A DNA stretch of 64,000 nucleotides from positions 17,023 through 81,022 of the forward strand of contig CAVSPC010000044.1 of the NCBI GenBank assembly GCA_963729795.1. The letters run 5' to 3'. The DNA is from CAWBBA01 sp963729795. GTDB lineage: Bacteria > Desulfobacterota > Desulfomonilia > Desulfomonilales > Desulfomonilaceae. The translations under genes and the position numbers were made by a program. The notes beneath the pieces are model-generated. The model made no database searches. It was not told the DNA's origin and worked only from the letters and a program-made list of their open reading frames with translations. This document shows positions 19,139 to 28,785 of this stretch, one piece after another (the stretch's first letter is position 1; the number at the start of each line of letters is the position of its first letter).

Positions 19139-21615
19139 TCACTCCATGTCCAGCGTGTGACGGACCGCGCGGAGAAGCTCCTTCATATTGTAGGGCTTGC
19201 GAACAAAACCCTTCGCGCCAGTCGCCAATGATTCCTTGGTCGAAACATCTGAGGAATGGCCACTTGCAATAAGTATCTTCTGCTTTGGATTGATCTTCAA
19301 AAGCTCCTCAAGACACTGCTTCCCCCCCATCTGGGGCATTATGAGATCCAGTATGACCAAAGATATTTCGTTTTGGCTTTGACGTACATCTCCAGAGCCT
19401 CTCGTCCGGTGCCGGCGGTAAGAACCTCGTAGCCTACTGCCGTTAGAATCTCTTTTCCCAAATCTCTTATGGCCTTCTCGTCGTCAACCAACAGAATGGT
19501 CTCGGTCCCGAATGACGGCATTTGCGGTGATGCTTCGGGGTCCCAGGCGATTTCCATTTCCGCGGCCGGAAAATAGATCTTGAAAACAGTCCCGGCACCG
19601 GGTTTGCTATGACACGAAATGTGACCATCATGGCTTTTCACTATGCCGAAAACCATAGACAGCCCCAGGCCCGTGCCTTCTCCTCGGTCCTTAGTGGTAA
19701 AGAACGGTTCAAAGACACGGTCAAGGATCTCTTTCTCCATCCCGTGCCCGGTATCGGATACGGTGAGTAGCACGTACTCACCCGGTTTGGTTTCCAGGTG
19801 CGTCCTACAATATTCTTCGTCCAGCCTCACGTTTTCCGTTTCAAAACTCAATTTGCCGCCTTCGGGCATGGCATGTGCGGCGTTCACCGCCAAGTTGAGA
19901 AGAATTTGCTCAATCTGAGTAGGATCTGCATTAATTGAGCGCAGGTTGTCTGCCAAGCGCAGCTCAATTTCTATCATTTTGGGAATTGTTCGACGCAATA
20001 GGTGCTCGACTTGGTTCAGTTCGTGGTTCAAGTCAATGGGTCTGGGCTTAGTCTCAACTTTCCTACTGAATGTGAGTATCCTATTAACCAGATCACGTCC
20101 CCGCGTTGCTGCGTCGTGTATTATCCGAGCCCGTTGGTAGTCCTTCTCCTGCTTTTCCTTGCCTATTGCAATCAAATCCGCGTAACCGAGCACAATCTGG
20201 AGGAGGTTGTTAAAGTCGTGCGCAAGGCCGCCCGCCAGCGTACCTATTGCCTCCATCTTTGCAGCCTGCAAGAGTCGTTCTTCCAGACGTTTGCGCTCCG
20301 TGACATCTCTGGCGGTTCCATGAACACCAATAGGTTTTCCATCCTTAGCGATCACTCGGCTGGTGACCTCCAGCCACAAAGGTGTACGGTCCTTGGAGCG
20401 CACCAGGACTTCATAAGGTGCTGTAGTCTCCGCTCCGTTTTGAATTTTCTTGCGGAGATTCTCTTCCACGACCGACAGGTAGTCAAGATCAACGATGTCC
20501 TTGAAGTTGAGCCTCAGCAATTCTTCTCGACTATACCCCAGCATCCTGGTCGCAGCCTCGTTCCCAGATGTATAGTTGCCGTTCAGATCAACGGTATATA
20601 TGCAGTCGATGGCGTGATCGAAGAGATCTTTGTATCGGTTTTCACTTTCCTTGAGCGCCTCTTCGGCTCTCTTTCGATCGGTTATGTCTCTTGCAATGGC
20701 CTGAAATCCTGCGACCGTTTCATCTTCTGTCAACAGTTGGACATTCTGACCCAGCCATATTACTTCGGACCGTTTGGTAATCAGTGGAAATTCGTGATAG
20801 GTGAGGGGCAGTCGCTTCACTAGTTGTTTCGTGTAGAATCTTTCAACGGCTTTCCTATGGTCGGGAACAATCAGATCCAAATAATTCTTGCCAATGAGCT
20901 CTTCCGCAGAATATCCGGTTATTCTCAACCCAATCGGATTCACTAATCTAAGAAAGCCCCTACGGTCTGTTTGGTATATGATGTCCCCCGCGGTTTCGAC
21001 TAGCCCCCGATATTTCTTTTCGTTCTCAGCCAGTCTAATTTCGGTCTTTTTCCGTTGAGCAATTTCCCCCTTCAATTCTTCGTTGTGTTTGTGTTTCAGA
21101 GCCAACTGTTTCTTCTGCGGGGTCAGATCTTCAACCAGCACCAGAACCAGCCTGCTTTCCATTATCCTGATCGACCGCAGAGTGATTCGACCCCATATCC
21201 TGCTTTCTCGGATCCCTATTATCCCCTCCCCAACCTTTGGTTTCCTGGTTGAGAAAACCTCTTCCGTGAGGGCCTGGACTTTTCGGGCAGCGGAAGAGTC
21301 GGGGAAAAGCCTAGAAAACGGTGTATCTAATATTTCTTTATATCCAGAGCTTATGCGTGCGCAAGCCTCATTGGCAACGATTATGTCATAGGTCTGGTCG
21401 ATTAATAACGCGGGTATCGGGAGTGCTTGTGTCAATCTGCCAAATGTGGTTGCCCAAATGTTTTCCCTAATGTCAAAGCTACCTGAGGAGGTCAGGTCCT
21501 TGGTAAGCAGGTTGCTGAGGTCAAGCGTTTCCGTTGCCCCGTTGCCTTCTGGCAGAAGGCGTGGCGACTCGTCTTCTTCAGAAGAATCAGAGGTGAGAAA
21601 GTCATTGTCACCCAC
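19139..21615 (-). pseudogene. PAS hybrid histidine kinase with receiver, one frameshift
   Basis: A soluble hybrid kinase of about 825 residues. GTG 21615 is the start, with GAGGAG 8 bases upstream. The order is: acidic leader; the signature KDLTSSGSFDIREN; an N-terminal PAS (PALLIDQTYDIIVANEA) with a coiled linker; PAS (KYRGLVETAGDIIYQTD); PAS (RYKDLFDHAIDCIYTVD); HisKA (LAGGLAHDFNNLLQ); ATPase (NLAVNAAHAMP, DTGHGMEKE, GEGTGLGLSMVFG); and a receiver (TILLVDDEKAIRDLGKEIL). Near 19375 one base is missing, so the receiver continues in the next frame (SLVILDLIMPQMGGKQC … GFVRKPYNMKELL, stop 19139). The kinase core is intact without it. It lies 39 bases downstream of the repeat protein at 21655, so the two probably form an operon. 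Confidence 0.9.
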
Positions 21616-21654
21616 GATGCTGCTCCTCGGATACTTCTGTCCGTAAACGCTCGT

Positions 21655-22062
21655 TTAATCCAACTCTGCAACAGCCTTGCCGACCTCGACAAAAGCTTCT
21701 CTGACCTGGCTCCTTGTTATGCTAAGCCTCCGGGAAAGTTCCTGAGGCGTGGCCAGTCCAGCATTTATTATTTTCCTGAATGCATTTTGAAGCTGCCGCG
21801 GCCGGAGCCCGTATCTGATCATTAAGGCTTCATCGTCGACCCCAGAGCGAATATCGATGAGAAATTGCTTGGCGTTAATTTTGATCCTGTGCTTGGCTTT
21901 CTCTGCATTCTCCTTAGCAATAATGTCCAGTGCGGCAGCTTTGTAAAAGTAGAATTTCTTGCCAGGAAAGCCGTATTTCTTTTGCAGGATCTCATCGCTC
22001 TGACGAGCCCTGACATCGGCCACGAATTGGAGAGCTTTCATGTTTGCTTGAATGGTTTTCAT
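21655..22062 (-). CDS. Stand-alone two-repeat protein upstream of the kinase
   Basis: A 135-residue protein built from two copies of the helical module otherwise fused to PilZ domains here. The first is FVADVRARQSDEILQKKYGF and the second FLIDIRSGVDDEALMIRYGLR, with AFRKIINAGLATPQEL. The tail (LSRRLSITRSQVREAFVEVGKAVAELD) resembles another helix-turn-helix turn. It has no catalytic motif and no membrane segment. The SxxGLQ/RPRQLQ helix in each unit is spaced like the recognition helix of a small DNA-binding domain, but protein-protein contact is equally possible. A strong promoter with an overlapping palindrome lies 90-125 bases upstream, and the kinase gene follows directly. Best guess: regulator or adaptor of that kinase. 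Confidence 0.8.
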   Translation of the reverse strand: MKTIQANMKALQFVADVRARQSDEILQKKYGFPGKKFYFYKAAALDIIAKENAEKAKHRIKINAKQFLIDIRSGVDDEALMIRYGLRPRQLQNAFRKIINAGLATPQELSRRLSITRSQVREAFVEVGKAVAELD

Positions 22063-22153
22063 TCTTTACTTGTGCTGCTGCATTTTACGTGTTGGCCGCC
22101 CGGGCAACAATCAGAAACCGGAAAGCCTTCCATATAGTGGTCAGATATTTCTT

Positions 22154-22183
22154 ATTATATCAAATTGTTGCAAATTAATGCAA
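22154..22183 (-). promoter_or_regulatory. Promoter for the repeat protein-kinase operon
   Basis: Read on the minus strand: TTGCAT (22178-22183), an 18-base spacer, and a perfect TATAAT (22154-22159). It lies about 95 bases before the start codon at 22062. Confidence 0.6.
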
Positions 22184-22185
22184 CA
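22166..22185. promoter_or_regulatory. Palindromic operator candidate over the -35 box
   Basis: Perfect 7-base arms TGTTGCA (22166-22172) and TGCAACA (22179-22185) around an AATTAA centre. The right arm covers the -35 element of the operon promoter, the usual position for a repressor site. Confidence 0.5.
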
Positions 22186-23003
22186 GAAAGAAAGATCGTT
22201 TCCCCAAAGTTCCGGTCATTCGTGTAAAAGATGTGTTTAGAGGCTGCTTAAGAAGCGCGCGGGGCATCGTTTAAATAATACTGGACCTCTCGTAAATTGA
22301 CATTTTGCCTCGTGGTACGCGACGTTTTCCCTCGGTTTCGATTCTTTATGAGCTGAAAGCCCGTTTTAGTGCACAGACTCCAATTTCTTCACCGACTTCA
22401 TCCGCGGCTTGCTCCGATTGACTCACGTTCCAAAGGCGATCCTCCAAACTCCCCGCCTTGCATGACTTCCGATTTCCGTACAGCGCGCCACCAAGCTTAC
22501 TATACGCGATTCTGACGCGTTTTCAGATCTTATCCAAGAAGAAAAAAAGGGCGGCCTTCAATACCATTGTCCTGGAGCGTAGTTACTCCTCCTGGCGTCT
22601 TCCCTATTTTTTTTCCATACTTGAGGGTCCAAGGGGTCTCTCCGGAAGGCAGACCTGATCAAATTCGAAAAGAACCGCACAGATCTTTCATCTGGGCACA
22701 ATGGTCCCTGTCCTGAACTACAGATTTATGGTCTTAAGCAAGCTCAAGTGCCGGGGAACCCCGAGTTGGGCCACTGAATTCGGCAACTTCGGCAGACTGA
22801 CCACCGGTGGAAAGGTACTACCGCATTTTTCATTGAGATACGGCCGGCAGTCAAGCCAGCCAAATTAACTCGAACATCAAGGGGCAAGCATTGAAACCAA
22901 AATCCGTTTACCGCATCTTTTTTGGAAAAGGGCCCATGAAGTTCGAGACACGAGGGCGGTACTCGGGACTTACGCGAAAGAGAAGAAAGGTAGGCATAAG
23001 CCA
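22186..23003. other. Intergenic, one dispersed repeat, no gene seen
   Basis: About 800 bases. Besides the repeat at 22614-22663 no coding frame has a start signal or recognisable product. Confidence 0.35.
22614..22663 (+). repeat. Dispersed intergenic repeat (TTGAGGGT…CTGATCAA)
   Basis: CCATACTTGAGGGTCCAAGG followed by a GGAAGGCAGACCTGATCAAA end. The same order (pyrimidine tract, TTTGAGGG, GGG…, CTGATCAA) occurs at 24841-24913 and 33840-33915. Confidence 0.5.
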
Positions 23004-23378
23004 ATGAAAACACAGATCGTTTTATACATGTTGTCGGTAACGGTGGTCATAGGAATTGGATTATTGGCAGCGCACCTTACATACGCTGCGGGGCGCCCAA
23101 CCAGCCAGTTATCTCCGGTCTCCAATTCAACCCATCCGGCCGCTGATACTCTCATGATCGCCCGACGGCTGGTCGGATCGGCAGGTTCTGCCAATTGGAG
23201 AGGTTCAGCGACGTCAGGCGGTTCTATAACCTCAGAAAATAGATCCAACACGCAACCTTTTGGAAGGCCGTGCGGCGGGCCGGGTCAACTACCGTGCCAA
23301 AACGTGCCTACCAATCCAGGTTATCACTGTGTTACGAAAGCGAACCATATTACTTGCGTGCCTTTAAGGCCAAATTAA
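23004..23378 (+). CDS. Small secreted cysteine-containing protein
   Basis: A 124-residue protein with a clear Sec signal peptide: MKTQI, a hydrophobic stretch VLYMLSVTVVIGIGLLAA, and a likely cleavage around residue 28-29 (LTYAA|G). The mature part is Ser/Asn/Gly-rich and low in charge, and ends with two cysteine pairs (CGGPGQLPC and CVTKANHITC), consistent with disulfides in an exported protein. No family is recognised. A weak AGAAAGG lies about 15 bases before the ATG. The gene stands alone between long non-coding stretches. It could be a small surface or periplasmic protein; nothing shows its role. Confidence 0.65.
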   Translation: MKTQIVLYMLSVTVVIGIGLLAAHLTYAAGRPTSQLSPVSNSTHPAADTLMIARRLVGSAGSANWRGSATSGGSITSENRSNTQPFGRPCGGPGQLPCQNVPTNPGYHCVTKANHITCVPLRPN

Positions 23379-24138
23379 GGGGGATGGAAGCCTTTCCAGG
23401 AATGGAACGTGAATCGACATTACTTGCAGGACAACATTGTGAAGATGCGGAGCTTCGCGGCACCGCGTGGTTGCTGGCATGGTGTCGACGAGCAGCATCC
23501 CGCAGTGGTGTAAGGCCACGCGTGATCTTAGGGAACGGTTGATTCCACGGGTCCGACACGGCGCAACCTATGCAATTTACCTCAGAGCCTTTTCTATGGC
23601 TATCCGTATAAACGAGGCATTCAGTGCGCTTGAGGGCTCACTTTGCCAGGAATAGAATACCTTCAAACTCATCGAAGCCTTCATCTTAGATATGCGTTTG
23701 AGGGAACAGATGTTCCTGGAAGATTCTTGTTTTGGGCCGTACCTAAGAGCCTGTCGCACAACCTCAATCGTCGGCGCCATCGTGCTACGCGGAGGTTCCA
23801 CTCATTGTTCCGTTACCTCGCCCCGGCTCCTAGGGGTCTGACATGCTAAGTCGTTTCCGTGGCAGCCTTTGAGAGATCCCGATACAATAGTCGCTATCGT
23901 GCCACGAATTCGGGAAAGTCCCGCGGGACGCGGGATTACGCAACAGCCTCCTAGGTTCACATAATGTAGTCTGCAAGGTTTTTGCTCACCAGCATACCCG
24001 TCATGCCCTCAATAGTCAGTTGAAGACGTAGCGCGTGATCTGCTCATTTGATTCATATGGCCAAGGCCAGCTGCATCAATCCTTCAGGGATTGACCCGAT
24101 CAAAAGAAAGGAGGCGTGAGGAAAATTGGCGACCAGGG
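23379..24138. other. Intergenic, no gene seen
   Basis: About 760 bases with only short unsupported frames on both strands. A fragment at 24080-24105 (CCTTCAGGGATTGACCCGATCAAA) matches the 3' half of the dispersed repeat at 24889-24913. Confidence 0.35.
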
Positions 24139-24621
24139 TCATCTTTCCTCAAACTTGAAACGGAGGAACAGAAGGACCAGTATTGTGATGGGAACACCGA
24201 TATCGCCAATCCAAAGCACTAGCCCCGCATTATAGACCGCCATATTGCCTTCTTGAATGATCTGTCTGACATGACCGAAGGCGCATCCTAAAAGGAAGAC
24301 TGCGCTTCCTATACCTGTTGCCGTCCAAAAGTGCTGTTTTAACCAAATACAAAGCACGCCGCAAACTCCCCAGCTCAGATCGGCTACTGCGACCTCAAAC
24401 TGAAATGGACTACCTAGCTGCCAACCTATTTTGCGGGCGATTTCATCTGCCATGAACGTGTGTCCGTACCAAGCCAAGATCCCTCCCACACCAATGTTTA
24501 CAGCGAGCAAATAGAGGAGAAGGATCTCCACTACTTTGCTTTTGGTGCAGGGCTGCCTGCTGAGCGTCAGATGCAGCGCAAATCCTATGAGGGTAGCCGC
24601 CAGAAAAATGACCGAGAGCAT
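24139..24621 (-). CDS. Small multi-pass membrane protein (DUF6790-like)
   Basis: A 160-residue protein with four or five predicted membrane helices: MLSVIFLAATLIGFALHL; VEILLLYLLAVNIGVGGILAWYG; LSWGVCGVLCIWL; TGIGSAVFLLGCAFGHV; and the C-terminal IGDIGVPITILVLLFLRF. The charged segment MADEIARKIGWQLGSPFQFEVAVADLSWG is typical of a family of bacterial inner-membrane proteins of unknown function (DUF6790, by memory of the pattern). The start at 24621 is chosen because AAGGAG lies eight bases upstream; a longer frame to 24678 adds 19 residues without a binding site. It is transcribed alone. Confidence 0.8.
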   Translation of the reverse strand: MLSVIFLAATLIGFALHLTLSRQPCTKSKVVEILLLYLLAVNIGVGGILAWYGHTFMADEIARKIGWQLGSPFQFEVAVADLSWGVCGVLCIWLKQHFWTATGIGSAVFLLGCAFGHVRQIIQEGNMAVYNAGLVLWIGDIGVPITILVLLFLRFKFEER

Positions 24622-25083
24622 GATCGACTCCTTCGCTGTGCTTAACTCAGGCCCGCGCTCAGTAATAATCAATATCATATCCCGTCAGAACCATAAGAAC
24701 AAAGACATGGGTTAGAGCAGAATTTTGGAGGGATGGATTTGATCAAAAGAACTACGTCCTACCATGAGCTTGTCCAGGAAGAGCCCATATCAACAATCAG
24801 GCGGAGTAATCGGATTGATTTTTCCTTCCGCTTTCTTCTTTATCCTTTCTTCTTTCCCCTTCTTATATTTGAGGGTTTAAAGGGTAAGTCCTTGAGGGAT
24901 TGGCCTGATCAAGGACAGAAGGCACGCGCATGAAGACTTTCATATTCGAGGCATCACTTACGCTCCTTTGGTGTCGAAACTTGGCTTTGACGACTCAATG
25001 TCTCTGGGTTACACTGAGTTGTAACGGGCACTTTCTTGCGCACGAGCGGATTTCATATCTAGTATGACCTCTTAGGAGGCCTC
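24622..25083. other. Intergenic with a dispersed repeat
   Basis: About 460 bases separating two divergent genes. It holds the fullest copy of the dispersed repeat (24841-24913) and no supported gene. Confidence 0.35.
24841..24913 (+). repeat. Dispersed intergenic repeat, fullest copy
   Basis: Pyrimidine tract with CTTTCCCCTTCTTATATTTG, then GAGGG, TTTAAAGGGTAAGTCC, TTGAGGGA and CTGATCAAGG. Relatives lie at 22614-22663, 24080-24105 (half), 33840-33915 and, in the opposite direction, 41500-41535. Confidence 0.55.
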
Positions 25084-26969
25084 ATGATCGATAACAGGAA
25101 GACAAGGGAGCAGCTTGTTGCGGAGTTAGAAAGCCTGCGCAAACAAGTCCTGGAGCTGAAAGCGCGGCTAGGACCACAACAAGAGTGTAATGAATCCCCC
25201 GCGCACCTTGGCCTAGTGGCGGAAATGCCTGAGTTCAGCTGGTGTACCGAGGATGCTTACACGGCAGTGTTGGATGACGTGCCGGGGCATAAGGAAATGC
25301 CGAAGTTTCTGCGTCCGGAACTCGGCACGAGCAAAGGTCTCTCAGGAGGAGAGCTACCTCTAAAGGAGGTTACCGAGACAGGAAGCTTTGACCTGAGGTG
25401 GATTGCAAATGCTTCATTCGGAAAGCTCCTCCAAGCCATCCCCATGCCGGTCTTAATGACAGACCCCTCAGGCACTGTGCAATTCGCCAACAATGTCTTC
25501 CTAAGCACTGTAAGGGATACCTCTACCATTGTTGGCAGTTGTCTGTTCTCTCTATTCCCCGACCGTGATGAAGCAGAGCGGGCCAAGGCGGTACTGGAAA
25601 AGGTCTTTAGTGAGCGAAAGTCACCAACCTTACGAAGGCACCTTAAATGTTGGGAATGCTGAACTGTGGGTCCGCATTCATTTCAGATGTGTCAGGTTAG
25701 GGGCTGAAAGATCAGCGCTTGTAGTTATTGAGGATCTAACTTTGCAGAGAAGGGAAATCACTCTGAATGAAAAGTACAAAAAGCTGGTTCGGATTTTTCC
25801 CTTGGGGATAGCCGAGTTCACCCTGTCGAAGCCTCTCTTTCCCGATCTTCCGCTCGAAGAGAGACTCGCTCTGCTCCTTAGCGCCGAGCTTACTGATGGT
25901 AATGATGAATTCGCTCGTGCCAATGGATACGAAGATCTAGTGGAACTCAGGGGATTAAACCTCGGAAAAGTTCTCCCAAGCGGAGAAAAAGACCTTGCGT
26001 TTTACCGCAATTGGCTTCACAGCATTTTGTCAACGGGCCAGTGGGAAACCGTAGAGAGAGGTTTGGGAGGCGAACCGAAGTACTTTGAAAACACACTGGT
26101 GGGAAATGTTCGCGATGGATCAATCTGTCAGTTTTGGGTAATGAAAAGGGACATTACGGAGCTCAAAAGGTCTCAGAAGGCGTTGGTCAACAAGCTCAAG
26201 ACCATTGATGAGTTATACGCTCACATTGTCCAGAGTGGCAAAACGAAGGCCATAGCGGAACACACCGCCAACGTGGCCCACGAACTTCGGCAACCACTGG
26301 CTATCATAGGCGGGTTTGTTCGAAGAATGGCGTCGAAGACTCCAACAGAGGGCGGGGTCGACGTGGAGTCCCGCGAGGATTATTCTGAAATCATCATTCG
26401 GGAGGTCGAAAGACTGGAAAAGATCCTTAACAAGCTCATAGATTTCAGCAGGCATGAGAGTATAAGGCTCGAGTATATCAACCCTAATGATCTGATCCAG
26501 TATGTCATCCATGTTCACGAAGGAAGGCTAAGAGAGAAGAAACATACATCTTGAGCTTAATCTGGGGGAGGAGATTGCCGAAGTCCCTGTCGATCCGGAC
26601 CGCTTTCAACAGGTGATCAGAAACCTGCTAGCCAATGCGATCGAGGCATCTCCTTCGGACGGGACTGTATGCATAGAGACCGGGGTAACTATCCCCAGTG
26701 AGAAAGCACATCACACCGGCGGGCTCGAATCAGCGATGTACTTCGAGATGAAAGTCATGAACCTTGGTTCGGTTATCCTCCCAGAAGACTTGGAAAAAGT
26801 TTTTGATCCTTTCTTCACTAAAAAGATAAATGGTACGGGTTTAGGCCTCACCTTAGCCAAGAAGATCGTCGAGGAGCACAAAGGGTCAATCTCGGTAAGG
26901 TCTGACCACAAAGACGGGACGAGCTTCACTGTGTGGCTGCCGGCGGAGCTACACGGGGCTGAAACTTAA
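25084..26969 (+). pseudogene. PAS histidine kinase, two frameshifts
   Basis: ATG 25084 follows a good AGGAGG. The protein starts with a coiled coil (KTREQLVAELESLRKQVLEL), then the island signature in variant form (KEVTETGSFDLRW) and a PAS (PVLMTDPSGTVQFANN). Near 25620 one extra base moves the frame into NVGNAELWVRIHFRCVRLG. The second sensing block matches the 14426 kinase (KYKKLVRIFPLGIAEF, FENTLVGNVRDGSICQFWVMKRDITE). HisKA is of a different subtype (ANVAHELRQPLAIIGGFVRR). A second shift near 26550 precedes the ATPase domain (RNLLANAIEASP, VFDPFFTKKINGTGLGLTLA), which ends at 26969. The order resembles a complete kinase of about 628 residues. A receiver remnant follows at 27038. Confidence 0.85.
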
Positions 26970-27037
26970 TGCCGGATCACCTATGACGCAAGACATGTCG
27001 CAAAACCTAAATTAGAAACTGGAAACAATGGCTAATA

Positions 27038-27415
27038 AGCAGTCTCACGGTAATTACCGCGATCAACGGTGAAAAAGCCCTGGAGGTTTACGGCCGAGAG
27101 ATACACCGTATTGCCCTGGTGATTTTCGACCTCATCATGCACACCATGAGCGGCAAAGATTGCCTGACGAGAATCCTCAAGATCGATCCCCAGGCAAAAA
27201 ACCTCATTGTCAGAAGACTCACCGCGGACGCCTCGACAAAAGAAAGCGTTGTGGGTGCAAATGGATTTATTGCTAAGCCATTCAGATTCACGGAACTGCT
27301 GAAGTGGGTTCGTCAGACTCTAGATGAAGGCTGGAAGGCGTCGGAAAAGAGAAAACCTAGGCCGGCACTTCAATTTTACGCCCTCTGCCACTTTTCGACG
27401 GCAGGTGCTGGATAA
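27038..27415 (+). pseudogene. Receiver-domain remnant
   Basis: The central and C-terminal parts of a response-regulator receiver: VITAINGEKALEVYGREIHR, then VIFDLIMHTMSGKDC with the phospho-accepting Asp, a LIVRRLTADASTKESV strand and the conserved Lys in FIAKPFRFTELLKWV. The first strand with the acidic pair is missing, and the usual IMPxM proline is His. It lies 70 bases after the kinase pseudogene and was probably its receiver or a partner protein. A GTG at 27119 could start translation, but the product could not fold as a receiver. Confidence 0.7.
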
Positions 27416-28094
27416 TCTTATCAGCCGCTACGCCATTTGGCGCACCGGCACCTCGACAGGCAAAAGTGAGAAATCGTAGACGCCTACTTCAACTTGGCGG
27501 TATGGAGAGCTTTTTGTAGGCGAGTACCTAGAAAAACCCGGTGCAGATACCAATTAATAGTTATGCTAGATATCTTCATAGCTGATAGCCTTCGCTCCGT
27601 GATGCTCCTAATCCTCCCGCCCTTGGTGCTCTGACAATCTCTCCCTCTCAAAAAGTTATTACTGACCAATAAGAGTATTCCTTGGATGAGATGCTTAGGG
27701 TGCCTTTTTGAAAGAATTCACTCTGTTTGACCTTGACGTGCTCCCACCATCAATATTCCAGTAGCGGAGCCGATTTGCAGTCCTGCCACCGAATCGAATC
27801 AGACACATCAACCGAAAGAGACTCGAAGCACCGCTACAAAGGTTCCCCAATGACTAGCGTTCTCGCGCAACCAGAACCCCGTAGACGTGCAGGCTGGACT
27901 TTCGAATACTCGATTATGCCCGAAAGTAGAAAATCGCGTAAAATTGTTCTCAGGTGCCTTATAAGCCGTCTCTGATTTGCTTTTGGATTAAGATCATGCT
28001 TGACACTTGAGCATATGGCGAGATACGCTTTAAAATAAGGGTAAGTCCCCTGTTGAGGCAACGGGTGGCAATTTTGCCTCCGAGGAATTTAATG
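27416..28094. other. Intergenic, no confident gene
   Basis: About 680 bases. A plus-strand frame ending at 27975 contains RKSRKIVLRCLISRL, similar to KSRRIVLRAL in the frame at 1925 (see findings). TTGACA at 28000-28005 has no good -10 partner. Confidence 0.3.
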
Positions 28095-28649
28095 TCCCCT
28101 TCGGGGAATGGGAGAAAATCCCTCGCCTTTAGGCGAAGACTTCAGTAGGCTTGCGGTATTATGAAGCAGTACCGTAAGACCTCTCACGCTGTTTATGACA
28201 TCAAATTCCATGTGGTGTGGATCACGAAATACCGCAAGCCAATTCTTTACGGTGAAGTAGCGATTCGCTTGCGGGACCTGATCAGGGAGATTTGCAAATC
28301 GATGGACGTGGAAATCATCAAAGGCCATGTCTCGAAAGACCACTTGCATGTCCTCGTGTCGGTACCTCCGCATTTGTCCGTGTCTAAGCTCGTTCAACAT
28401 CTCAAGGGAAAGTCATCCCGAAAATTGCTGAGCGAGTACAAGAGGTTGGCAAAGCAATTCTGGGGAAGACATCTTTGGGCTCGCGGATATTTCGTGGCTA
28501 GCAGTGGCAATGTCACAGATGACGTCATCGCACAATACATTGAAATGCAAGAGAAAATGGAGCGGGATCGTGACGATGACTTCTCTATAAGCGACCAATC
28601 TTGAAGTCGACTTACAGTCGACACGCTGAAGCCACCGCCTTCAGGCGGT
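28095..28649 (+). mobile_element. IS200/IS605-type element 1
   Basis: A single transposase gene flanked by hairpins, the ends that Y1 transposases recognise. On the left are TCCCC-TTC-GGGGA (28095-28107) and TCGCC-TTTA-GGCGA (28123-28136). On the right is ACCGCC-TTCA-GGCGGT (28634-28649). GTCGACT-TAC-AGTCGAC also lies just past the gene. Exact ends are not determined because this family makes no target duplication. Confidence 0.7.
28161..28604 (+). CDS. tnpA: IS200/IS605 family transposase TnpA
   Basis: A 147-residue single-strand DNA transposase of the HUH/Y1 type. The HUH motif is HLHVLVS in KDHLHVLVSVPP, and the C-terminal catalytic tyrosine is in AQYIEMQE. The N-terminal YDIKFHVVWITKYRKPIL strand and the LWARGYFVAS segment are family hallmarks. 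Length and all motifs are intact, so the gene could be active. It cleaves and joins single-stranded ends at the flanking hairpins. No accessory tnpB is present. The second element of this kind, at 42384, is only distantly related (about a third of positions by eye). Confidence 0.95.
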   Translation: MKQYRKTSHAVYDIKFHVVWITKYRKPILYGEVAIRLRDLIREICKSMDVEIIKGHVSKDHLHVLVSVPPHLSVSKLVQHLKGKSSRKLLSEYKRLAKQFWGRHLWARGYFVASSGNVTDDVIAQYIEMQEKMERDRDDDFSISDQS

Positions 28650-28785
28650 TGGAGCCTTCACTTGAGGGCAACGCGGCGACCTTTTCGTGGTCCGAGCAAC
28701 CATCCGATGACTGGTTTCCAGGCCAAACAGCCCTGAAACGACAAGACCGGGGCATAATTCCAGACTAAAGAGGAGGTGAAGTCTG

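Noticed and set aside
20002..20823. 273-codon plus-strand frame inside the kinase gene
   Set aside because: Antisense shadow of the PAS/HisKA coding region, which has all family motifs.
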